From contig CAZLDQ010000067.1 in the NCBI GenBank assembly GCA_964558295.1, positions 1 to 25,794 on the forward strand: a DNA stretch of 25,794 nucleotides. The letters run 5' to 3'. The position numbers and the translations under genes were made by a program. The stretch's first letter is position 1; every line of letters begins with the position of its first letter. The notes below the pieces were generated by a model, which was given only the letters and a program-made list of their open reading frames with translations, was not told the origin of the DNA and made no database searches. This DNA is from JBDKTH01 sp964558295. GTDB taxonomy: Bacteria; Planctomycetota; Planctomycetia; Pirellulales; Thermoguttaceae. Of this stretch, positions 7,029 to 13,920 are shown piece by piece.

Positions 7029-7042
7029 GGAGGACACAGTGT

Positions 7043-7564
7043 ATGAGCACGCTTCGATGTCGTCTGCACGGCAAGCTGGAGGATCCGGATCGCCGGAACC
7101 GTCCGTTGCATCGGTTGGCCCATGTTCGACGCCTCCAAGGCGTCTCCCGCCGCACGCTCTCGCGGCGCATGAACCTTGAGGTCAGCCAGATCAAATTGCA
7201 GGAACGAGAAGACTCCGACCTGCGTTTGAGCCAATTGTACGAGTGGCAAAAAGCCCTCGAAGTCCCGGTCGCCGAGCTTCTGGTGGAGACCGATGAACCG
7301 CTGTCCGCCCCAGTGCTTCGCCGGGCGCAGATGGTCCGTCTGATGAAGACCGCCACCGCGATCCTCGAACGCACGCAGCAGGTCCCCATCCGTCGCATGG
7401 CGGAGGTCCTCTGCAATCAACTGGTGGAGTTGATGCCGGAACTGGCCGGTGTCACCCCCTGGCATGCCGTCGGTAAACGGCGGACCCAGGACGAGGAGGG
7501 GCAAGCCGCCGCGCGGCGTTTCTCCCTGGAGGCCTATCGCTCCCGCTTAAACGGCGGCGAGTGA
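7043..7564 (+). CDS. XRE-like helix-turn-helix regulator, planctomycete-type
   Basis: A 173-residue cytoplasmic DNA-binding protein. Residues about 24-67 form a Cro/C1-like helix-turn-helix: LAHVRRLQGVSRRTLSRRM, then QIKLQE and LRLSQLYEWQKALEVPVAELL. The C-terminal half (about 85-150) is a helical region with APVLRRAQMVRLMKTATAILER, IRRMAEVLCNQLVELMPEL and TPWHAVGKRRTQDE. I recall similar proteins with this two-part layout conserved across planctomycetes with no assigned role. ATG at 7043 has GGAGGA 8 nt upstream. A perfect inverted repeat touches that site, suggesting autoregulation. It is followed by a weak terminator-like hairpin at 7612-7641 and a strong one at 7680-7712, so it is probably monocistronic. 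Target genes are unknown. Confidence 0.75.
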   Translation: MSTLRCRLHGKLEDPDRRNRPLHRLAHVRRLQGVSRRTLSRRMNLEVSQIKLQEREDSDLRLSQLYEWQKALEVPVAELLVETDEPLSAPVLRRAQMVRLMKTATAILERTQQVPIRRMAEVLCNQLVELMPELAGVTPWHAVGKRRTQDEEGQAAARRFSLEAYRSRLNGGE

Positions 7565-7679
7565 GCCCGGAAATGAGGAAGGGTTTTCGATGAAGGCGGA
7601 TTGAGGGGAAAAGGCCCGGCACGACTGCGGGGCCTGGTTTTGGTCGTCCCTCGCGTTCGTTTTGCAATCATCCATTCAT

Positions 7680-7712
7680 GGCCCGCGATCCCCCCTCGCG
7701 GGCCTGTTTTTT
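7680..7712 (+). terminator. Rho-independent terminator after the XRE-like gene
   Basis: GGCCCGCGA (7680-7688) and TCGCGGGCC (7696-7704) form a perfect 9-bp stem with a C-rich 7-nt loop, followed by TG and six T residues (7707-7712). It separates the regulator from galK. An 8-pair stem with one mismatch at 7612-7635, followed by GGTTTT, may be a weaker first terminator. Confidence 0.85.
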
Positions 7713-7844
7713 GCGTGCGGCAGCGTTGCGCCACATTCGCTTGGCAGCCCCTTGACCTTCTCCCGGGAAGAAGCGACCATGGAGGCTTTGCGGCTCCTGA
7801 GGGGAGGGGATTAGAAGTTCGTTTTTCTCGGATACCGGTCACCT

Positions 7845-8993
7845 ATGCCCATCGACCAACGCGACGTTGTCACCCCGTTTACGGCCCATTTCGGCCAGCC
7901 CCCGCGGTGGATTGTCCGTGCCCCAGGCCGGGTCAATTTGATTGGAGAACATACCGATTACAACGACGGTTTTGTACTCCCGTTGGCCATCGACCGGGCG
8001 GTTTGGATCGCCTTGCGACCGCGTGACGACCGCCGCGTAGTTGTCCATTCCCTCGACTACCACGAGACGAGCGAATTTTCCCTAGACCAGTTGGTCAAGG
8101 AGAAGCCTTCCTGGATTGAGTACCTCAAAGGAGTTGCCTGGAGTCTCGGACAGGCGGGATACGAACTGAGGGGCTGGGAAGGCGTGATGTGTGGCGACGT
8201 GCCGCTGGGCGCGGGGCTCTCGTCCTCGGCGGCCCTGGAGATGGCTACCTGTCGGGCGTTCGCCGCGGTTGGGGATCTCCCCTGGGATCCGGCCGGGATG
8301 GCAAAGCTCGGTCAGAAAGCGGAAAACCAATGGGTCGGCGTCAACTGCGGCATCATGGACCAGTTGATCTCCGCGGCCGGTCATGCGGCTCATGCCCTGT
8401 TGATCGACTGCCGTTCGCTGGCCACGCGGCCGGTCCCCTTCCCGCCGGGAATCGCCGTTGTCGTGCTCGACACGGCCACGCGGCGCGGCCTAGTCGATTC
8501 GGCCTATAACGAGCGTCGTTCGCAGTGTGAGGCAGCAGCCAAGTTCTTCGGCGCTCCGGCTCTGCGTGACGTGAGCCTGGAAACGTTCCAGCGCCGGGCG
8601 GCGGAGTTGGAGGAGCCGATCCGCAGCCGAGCCCGGCATGTGATCACCGAAAACCACCGCACCGAGGCGGCCGCCGACGCCATGGTCCGTGGCGATGTCG
8701 ACGAGTTGGGCGAACTGATGAGCCAAAGCCACGCCAGTCTGCGCGACGACTATCAGGTTTCCAGCGCGGCCCTCGATGCGATCGTCGAGTCGGCTATGGG
8801 ACATCCGGCGTGCCGCGGCGCGCGGATGACCGGGGCGGGCTTCGGCGGTTGTGCCGTGGCGATTATCGACGCCGCGGCGGCCGAGAGCTTTGTCCACGCC
8901 GTTTCGGCCGACTACGCCCACCTGACCGGCCATACCCCGACGCTTTACGTCTGCCAGGCCACCAACGGGGCCGAAATCTTGCCCAGCGTGTAG
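7845..8993 (+). CDS. galK: Galactokinase
   Basis: A 382-residue GHMP-family kinase that phosphorylates alpha-D-galactose to galactose-1-phosphate with ATP in the cytoplasm (Leloir pathway). The galactokinase signature GRVNLIGEHTDYNDGFVLP is at residues 28-46. The ATP-binding GHMP motif PLGAGLSSSAALE is near 120-132, the catalytic Asp lies in GIMDQ near 173, and the third GHMP motif TGAGFGGCAV is near 330. Length and motif order are normal. No galT or galE lies next to it, so the rest of the pathway must be elsewhere. The start is ATG at 7845 without a clear Shine-Dalgarno. It is isolated by terminators on both sides. Confidence 0.96.
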   Translation: MPIDQRDVVTPFTAHFGQPPRWIVRAPGRVNLIGEHTDYNDGFVLPLAIDRAVWIALRPRDDRRVVVHSLDYHETSEFSLDQLVKEKPSWIEYLKGVAWSLGQAGYELRGWEGVMCGDVPLGAGLSSSAALEMATCRAFAAVGDLPWDPAGMAKLGQKAENQWVGVNCGIMDQLISAAGHAAHALLIDCRSLATRPVPFPPGIAVVVLDTATRRGLVDSAYNERRSQCEAAAKFFGAPALRDVSLETFQRRAAELEEPIRSRARHVITENHRTEAAADAMVRGDVDELGELMSQSHASLRDDYQVSSAALDAIVESAMGHPACRGARMTGAGFGGCAVAIIDAAAAESFVHAVSADYAHLTGHTPTLYVCQATNGAEILPSV

Positions 8994-9053
8994 AATAAAC
9001 GATCTGTTTCGGCCCCATTTCACCGGCGGATCCAGCCAGCCGAAAGACAGGGC

Positions 9054-9107
9054 AAAAAACACGGCGGGCAAGCCTACCGGCTGAATCGGTGAGGCTTGGC
9101 CGCCGTG
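9054..9107 (-). terminator. Rho-independent terminator for the Cys-rich protein gene
   Basis: A stem of about 20 bp pairs 9060-9079 with 9087-9107 with one mismatch and one bulge around a 7-nt loop. Read on the minus strand it is followed directly by six T residues (9059-9054), 35 nt past the stop of the gene at 9142-9717. On the plus strand the hairpin could also end galK, but no T-tract follows there. Confidence 0.85.
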
Positions 9108-9141
9108 CGAATTGATGGGACGGACAACGTCAGCCGTGCCT

Positions 9142-9717
9142 CTAGCGGCGGACTGGCGCACGGTACGGAGCGTTCTGAGCGGTCATTGGGCGGGTGGCTG
9201 CGGTGCTGACCGGCGCCGGGACGACGACTCGGTCAGTGCGCGAAAGGACTTTGACCGACGGATCGAGGCCGAATTCCGCATTGACGCTGTTGTAACGCTG
9301 CGTTGGCTGCGCCGGGCGCTGCGCGTAGGTCGGAATTCGCGGGGTCGACTTGGCATAACCGGCAACAGACGCTCCACCTCCACAAGAACGGCATCCGTTC
9401 CAGTTGCCCGCACAGTCACACGGATCCCAGCAATCGACCGGTTCGCTGCATTCGCCCCAATACCGTTCCCCGCAGCCGTTATTGCAGCAGCCGAGGTGGG
9501 TAACCCATTCAATCGTCTTCAGCGGAAGCATCAGTACTCCCCGGATCGGATCACAGCACGGCTGGCAACAGTCGCAGGGAGCGCAGGTGTCGCAGGCGTC
9601 ACAAGCCGCGTAGGAGACTGGCCCAGGGACGCCGCCACCGCACCCGCAATCGCCACCCATGGCTTGGCTGAGGATCAGGAGCGTGGAGAACAGACTGGCA
9701 AGTAACAGGCGTTTCAT
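9142..9717 (-). CDS. Cys-rich secreted protein of unknown function
   Basis: A 191-residue exported protein. Residues 1-21 are a classical signal peptide (MKRLLL, hydrophobic core, cleavage likely near AMG-GD). The mature N-terminal half, residues 24 to about 115, holds 19 Cys in a dense pattern (GDCGCGGG, then CDACDTCAPCDCCQPCC, then GCCNNGC and CDCAGNWNGCRSCGGG). The C-terminal 70 residues have no Cys and are rich in Pro, Gln and Arg. The middle segment LMLPLKTIEWVTHLG may be a short helix. Dense Cys suggests disulfide cross-linking or metal binding outside the cytoplasm, perhaps in the cell wall, which is inference. ATG at 9717 has GAGAGGAA about 9 nt upstream. A strong terminator follows, so it is a single-gene unit. 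No specific family is recognised. Confidence 0.75.
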   Translation of the reverse strand: MKRLLLASLFSTLLILSQAMGGDCGCGGGVPGPVSYAACDACDTCAPCDCCQPCCDPIRGVLMLPLKTIEWVTHLGCCNNGCGERYWGECSEPVDCWDPCDCAGNWNGCRSCGGGASVAGYAKSTPRIPTYAQRPAQPTQRYNSVNAEFGLDPSVKVLSRTDRVVVPAPVSTAATRPMTAQNAPYRAPVRR

Positions 9718-10010
9718 GTGTTGTTATTCCTCTCTAGTGGGATACAAGGACCCTACCGGGATTTGCCCCGCACCCAGAATCCCTGTTCGGTGGCATCCAA
9801 GTGGCCGGGAGACCTACTAGAGCATATCGGCGCGGAAGGCGGAAGAATCGAGAAAATTGCTACGATCGGCGCAACAGCCAAGGTTTGCCCAGATTTCGCA
9901 CAACCCCGCTTTGTAAGGGGTTTGCACGATCAGGCGACAAGAGAACTCTGGTAAGGAGTTCGCCCAGCATTTACAATGGAGGTTTTGACAGAAGTTGGGA
10001 GAATAAATCC

Positions 10011-11243
10011 GTGTCGCCGAAGCTTTCCTCGATTGAAGCGGCAGTCCAGGCCATCGCGCGGGGCGATGTGATCATCGTGATGGACGCCGAAGACCGGGAA
10101 AATGAAGGGGATTTTGTCTGTGCCGCCGAGAAAGTCACCCCTGAGATCATCAACCTGATGATCACTCATGGCCGGGGTCTGACCTGCGTGCCGGTGTTGC
10201 CCGAAGTCTGCCAACGGCTGGAGTTGACGCCGATGGTCGACCACAACACGGCCCCGCTGGCGACCAGCTTCACGGTCCCTGTGGATCATCGCAGTTGTCG
10301 GACGGGGATCACGGCCCAGGAACGCTCCTGCACAGTCCAGGCGATCGTCGATCCGAATTCCAGCCCACGGGATTTTGTCCGACCGGGGCACATGTTCCCC
10401 TTGGAAGCCAAAGAGGGGGGGGTGTTGCGTCGAGCGGGACACACCGAAGCGGCTGTGGACTTGGCCCGATTGGCCGGTCTGAAACCGGCGGGCGTGCTCT
10501 GTGAAATCCTTAATGAGAACGGCGATCGGGCCAGCCACGACGAGTTATACGCGTTGGCCGAGCGGTTTAAGCTGGAGATCATCTCGATTGAGGACCTGAT
10601 CCGCTACCGCCGCCGCAGCGAGAAGCTCGTTTACCGCTTGGCCGAAGCCTCGCTGCCCACGAAATACGGGCGTAGCCGGTTGGTGGCCTATGGGGTGCGG
10701 TATGAGTCGCAGGAGCCGGTGGCGATCGTGTTTGGCGATCCGGCCAAGGCCGCGGCACCACTGGTGCGTCTCCACTCCTCCTGCTTTACCGGCGACTTGC
10801 TCGCATCGCTCCGTTGCGATTGCGGGGATCAGCTCCATCTGGCCATGGAGATGATCGGTCGTGAGGGGGCGGGAGTCCTTGTCTATTTGCCCCAGGAAGG
10901 CCGGGGGATCGGGCTGGTCGAGAAGATCAAAGCCTACAACCTCCAGGATCAGGGCATGGACACCGTCGAGGCCAATCTGGCGTTGGGCCACCAGGTCGAC
11001 AGCCGCGACTATGGCGTGGGGATTCAGATCCTCAAGGACCTCGGCTTGAGCAAAGTTCGCCTCTTGACCAACAACCCCAAGAAGACCGATGCCTTTATCT
11101 ACGGCGGGTTTGACCTGGCCGTGGTCGATCAGGTGCCGATTCTCGGCCCGATCCACGAAGAGAACATCCGCTATTTGACCACCAAGCGGGACAAAATGGG
11201 GCACTGCTTGCCCAAGAATTTCTTCCCCGGCCACGAATCGTAA
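10011..11243 (+). CDS. ribBA: Bifunctional 3,4-dihydroxy-2-butanone-4-phosphate synthase / GTP cyclohydrolase II
   Basis: A 410-residue cytoplasmic enzyme that makes both riboflavin precursors, from ribulose-5-phosphate and from GTP. The RibB domain (residues about 5-205) shows IIVMDAEDRENEGDFV, MITHGRGLTC, RTGITAQERS and the active-site run HMFPLEAKEGGVLRRAGHTEA. The RibA domain (about 215-390) has VRLHSSCFTGDLL followed by RCDCGDQL, giving the three Zn-ligand cysteines, then LPQEGRGIGL and TNNPKK. GTG at 10011 is preferred because it is next to the conserved N-terminus and has GGGAGA about 9 nt upstream. The frame is open back to 9801 without homology. No FMN riboswitch was recognised in the 293 nt upstream, and no other rib gene is adjacent. 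Confidence 0.95.
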   Translation: MSPKLSSIEAAVQAIARGDVIIVMDAEDRENEGDFVCAAEKVTPEIINLMITHGRGLTCVPVLPEVCQRLELTPMVDHNTAPLATSFTVPVDHRSCRTGITAQERSCTVQAIVDPNSSPRDFVRPGHMFPLEAKEGGVLRRAGHTEAAVDLARLAGLKPAGVLCEILNENGDRASHDELYALAERFKLEIISIEDLIRYRRRSEKLVYRLAEASLPTKYGRSRLVAYGVRYESQEPVAIVFGDPAKAAAPLVRLHSSCFTGDLLASLRCDCGDQLHLAMEMIGREGAGVLVYLPQEGRGIGLVEKIKAYNLQDQGMDTVEANLALGHQVDSRDYGVGIQILKDLGLSKVRLLTNNPKKTDAFIYGGFDLAVVDQVPILGPIHEENIRYLTTKRDKMGHCLPKNFFPGHES

Positions 11244-11474
11244 CGCGCGGCGAAAAGGGGACGCAATGCGTGGGCGTGGTGGTACAGAGCCCCCATTCTT
11301 TCACGCTATCCTGCATAAACCGAACCGGACCAACACGGTTTGCCTTGTCGTTTCAGGTTTCCTCCTGCACGTGGCTTTTCTGCAGCGCATATTTGTTGCG
11401 ATTGTGCATCACCTCGGGGCCGAGCTACGGCCCCCAGGCGTTACGGTCGGCAATTTCGGTCTCTGCGGAATCTC

Positions 11475-12965
11475 ATGCGACGTGCCCGATTCGCCATCTT
11501 GCTGGGAAGCCTGCTGGGGCTGCTCTGGAACACTTCCAGTCTGCCGGCTGTCGGCGCGGTGCCATACGATGTGGCGGGGAACCCGAATCGGCCAACGGTG
11601 GAACTGACCCTTCGTGCCCCCAATGGTGGACCGCCGTCGCTTCGCCATCGGGCCTTGCTTCGCGAGAAGACCTCGCCGATTGCTTTCCTCGCGCTCACTC
11701 CCCTGGAGCAACACCTGTTTGCCGATGCGGCCGACGGTCGCTGGGACGACCACTCGTTGTTGACCGCCTCGCTGGTGGCCAGTGGGCTCGACGATTTGCA
11801 GCGGTTGCACGACTACGAAGCCAAGGTCGCCGGGCTGATCGACGAGCTGCGTCGGTCAGGCACGGTCGCCGGTTCCCCGCGTGAGAAGGCTCAAGCGATC
11901 TTCGAATTTCTCCACCGGCGTGTGTTGGTCGGAGGCTATCAACTCGATGCAACCGATCTGACGCTGGTTTTGGAGCAAGGACGGTTCAACTGTGTAAGCG
12001 CCTCGGTGTTGTTCAACTGTCTGGCGGAATCGTTCGGGCTGAATACCCGTGGGCTGGAAATTCCCGGCCACGCCATGAGCCGGCTGCTTTTCGCAGAAGG
12101 ACCGCTCGACGTGGAAACGACCTGCCCGGAGTGGTTCCGCCTGCTGGGCGATCCGAAGAAGCAAGCCGAACTGGTGGAAAAGCGTCTGGGAATCCGCTGC
12201 AACAATGAAGCCGCTCCGCGCGAGGTCTCCGACGTGGAACTGGTGGCCACGATCTACTACAACCGCGGCGTGGACCTGTTGGCCGCCAAGCAGTTTGCCG
12301 AGGCTGTAGCCGCCAATGCCAAGGCCCTGGAGCTGGACCCGTCCAGCGCCACCGCCCGCGGCAATTTGCTGGCCACCCTGAATAACTGGGCGATCGAGCT
12401 TGGCGCGCAGGCACGCTATGCCGAGGCGGCCGAGTTGTTAAGTCAAGGGCTCGCGATCGACCCGGGCTATGAGACGTTCAAGGCCAACTTCACCCACGTC
12501 CATTCTCAATGGGTCGAAGAGCTTTGCCACAAGGGAGAGTATCGCCAGGCCTTGGATGTGCTTACCGCCGGGGCCGCGACGGTTTCGGGAACGCCCTATT
12601 TCTCCAAGGGACGGTTGGAGGTCTACCGGCGTTGGGTCCGCCAGCGGTTTGCCAACGACGAGACCGAGGCGGCCTGGGAGCTGCTGACCGAAGCGCGCCG
12701 GGTCTTGGGCGACAGTCGCGAAGCCCGTGACGTGGAAGCAGCCGAAGTGACCTATCGGGCGGCGGTGCTTTTGGAGGAAGGGCGGTTTGCCGAAGCCATG
12801 GCGTTGTTCGACCGGGGGTTGGCCCGGCAGCCCGATTCGGTCGTGTTGCGTGCGAATCGCGCAACGACTTGGGCACGCTGGGCGCAACAATCGGGAGAAT
12901 CCGCCCAGACGGCCGAGCCCGGTTGGGGGAGGCCCCCACTTCGTCCAGCAGACCGGAGCATTTGA
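11475..12965 (+). CDS. Exported transglutaminase-like domain plus TPR repeat protein
   Basis: A 496-residue protein. Residues 1-28 are a signal peptide (MRRARFAILLGSLLGLLWNT..AVGA). Residues about 130-230 look like a transglutaminase/cysteine-protease-like core: Cys173 in GRFNCVSASVLFNCLAE, His199 in EIPGHAMSRL and Asp212 in LDVETTCPEW are spaced like a Cys-His-Asp triad. From about 255 to 480 there are TPR-like helical pairs, including YYNRGVDLLAAKQFAEAVAANAKALELDP and FAEAMALFDRGLARQPDSVVLRANRA. The likely role is peptide or protein processing outside the cytoplasm with TPRs for partner binding, which is inference. ATG at 11475 is chosen because it starts the signal peptide; the frame is open to 11340 without signal features. 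A GGGGCC/GGCCCC hairpin lies at 11416-11434 in its leader. Confidence 0.75.
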   Translation: MRRARFAILLGSLLGLLWNTSSLPAVGAVPYDVAGNPNRPTVELTLRAPNGGPPSLRHRALLREKTSPIAFLALTPLEQHLFADAADGRWDDHSLLTASLVASGLDDLQRLHDYEAKVAGLIDELRRSGTVAGSPREKAQAIFEFLHRRVLVGGYQLDATDLTLVLEQGRFNCVSASVLFNCLAESFGLNTRGLEIPGHAMSRLLFAEGPLDVETTCPEWFRLLGDPKKQAELVEKRLGIRCNNEAAPREVSDVELVATIYYNRGVDLLAAKQFAEAVAANAKALELDPSSATARGNLLATLNNWAIELGAQARYAEAAELLSQGLAIDPGYETFKANFTHVHSQWVEELCHKGEYRQALDVLTAGAATVSGTPYFSKGRLEVYRRWVRQRFANDETEAAWELLTEARRVLGDSREARDVEAAEVTYRAAVLLEEGRFAEAMALFDRGLARQPDSVVLRANRATTWARWAQQSGESAQTAEPGWGRPPLRPADRSI

Positions 12966-13233
12966 CCGGCCGCGGTTTCTGACCTACAGTTCCTTTCGTC
13001 GGGTCCTGCACAGAACTCGTTTCCAAACAGAGCGACCGCCGCACTTGGGGCGAGACGTCGGTTTCGAAACAGGTTCTCATCGCGACCTGCACCTGAGGCC
13101 CTTGTCTGGACCAATCTAGGTCGTCCAATCGCCGAACGGTGAAAAAGGGGTTCGAAGTCTCTTGCCGCCAGAGCGGGCGAAAGAGTCTCCCCTCGCCTTT
13201 TTCCCCCGCCATGCCACGTGAGGAGCAACTTTG

Positions 13234-13674
13234 ATGAGCATCCTGATCCACGAGTCGCAACCCTGCGAGGCGGTTCCTGTGCCGACTTCTGCCGAGGACG
13301 AAGTCCGAACGCAGGTCTGGGGCTTATTGGGGGCGCTCTATCCGCGTGGTGACTTGGTGGAACGCCGGGGCGATCAACGCTACCCCTATCCCTACTTGGT
13401 CTATCTTACCCCCGTCGCAGACGACGGGCTCACGGCCAAGGGGGAGCCGCTGGTGGTCGTGGGCAAGCATCTCTCCGAGCGAGGACTGGGGTTCTACCAT
13501 CCCAAACCGCTGCCCCATCGGCGAATGATCGTCTCCTTGGAAGGGGCGGGAGGCCGACGGATCCACTTCCTGATCGATCTGACGTGGTGCCGCTTCACCC
13601 GCCACGGCTGGTATGAAAGCGGCGGCCATTTCCTCCAGACCGTTCCGCCGCCGCAGATGGTGGAAGGGGAGTGA
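13234..13674 (+). CDS. PilZ-like domain protein, divergent c-di-GMP site
   Basis: A 146-residue soluble protein with no signal peptide. A PilZ-like arrangement is visible: an RxxxR motif at Arg45-Arg49 (RRGDQRYPYP), then a beta segment LVYLTPV, then HLSERGLGF (79-87), where PilZ proteins carry (D/N)xSxxG. The Asp/Asn is replaced by His79, while Ser81 and Gly84 are kept. The end, WCRFTRHGWYESGGHFL, also fits the PilZ barrel (WCR..G.Y..G..F). It would be a c-di-GMP receptor if binding survives the substitution. ATG at 13234 has AGGAG 8 nt upstream. A hairpin at 13694-13724 follows the stop by 20 nt. Its target is unknown, and no diguanylate cyclase is nearby. Confidence 0.7.
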   Translation: MSILIHESQPCEAVPVPTSAEDEVRTQVWGLLGALYPRGDLVERRGDQRYPYPYLVYLTPVADDGLTAKGEPLVVVGKHLSERGLGFYHPKPLPHRRMIVSLEGAGGRRIHFLIDLTWCRFTRHGWYESGGHFLQTVPPPQMVEGE

Positions 13675-13693
13675 TCATCCAACGCGGGATCCA

Positions 13694-13724
13694 TTCGAGC
13701 ACGCCCAGGAGAGCGTGCTTCGAA
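13694..13724 (+). terminator. Stable hairpin after the PilZ-like gene, no U-tract
   Basis: TTCGAGCACGC (13694-13704) pairs with GCGTGCTTCGAA (13713-13724) through 11 pairs and one bulged base around an 8-nt loop. It starts 20 nt past the stop of the PilZ-like gene. No T run follows on either strand, so it may be a weak terminator or an mRNA 3'-end stabiliser. Confidence 0.4.
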
Positions 13725-13789
13725 AAGGCGGCGGCCGGCATCGCATGACGTGGTTCAGCCCTGCCAAGAATTGCGTGGACCCTTTGTAT

Positions 13790-13818
13790 TTGTCTTAGCT
13801 GTGTCGCTCGGCTAGACT
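13790..13818 (+). promoter_or_regulatory. Possible promoter for the ceramidase-fold gene
   Basis: TTGTCT (13790-13795) and TAGACT (13813-13818) are separated by 17 nt and sit about 100 nt before the ATG at 13921. Each box matches 4 of 6 sigma70 consensus positions, so this is a weak candidate supported mainly by spacing and location. Confidence 0.25.
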
Positions 13819-13920
13819 GGTGCCAGTGGCCGTAGCCCTGGAGATGCCTGTTGGGACGCCACCGCCTCGGATTGGCTCAGGGATCTCGGGACTTGCCATT
13901 GAGCCTCGGGAGTTCCCACC

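Larger units (their letters stand above)
6404..7042. other. 639-bp gene-free, hairpin-rich region before the XRE-like regulator
   Basis: No open frame here has recognisable content, and no tRNA, RNase P, tmRNA or SRP RNA hallmarks were found. The left part (6430-6530) is AT-richer than its surroundings and holds a possible promoter at 6493-6521. Further along are a perfect 8-bp stem with an outer 5-bp stem (6746-6780), a perfect 12-bp palindrome (6783-6794), a 6-bp hairpin (6972-6988) and an 8-bp inverted repeat (7008-7028) next to the ribosome binding site of the regulator gene. It may be a long structured leader or hold a small RNA. Confidence 0.5.

Noticed and set aside
9718..10010. FMN riboswitch upstream of ribBA
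   Set aside because: The conserved FMN element core was looked for on both strands. A G-rich run near 9755-9775 only superficially resembles it and the order of elements does not fit.
13176..13202. Possible intrinsic terminator (GGCGA/TCGCC stem plus T5) just before the PilZ-like gene
   Set aside because: The stem is only 5 bp with a 12-nt loop, too weak to call, although it could attenuate transcription entering the gene.
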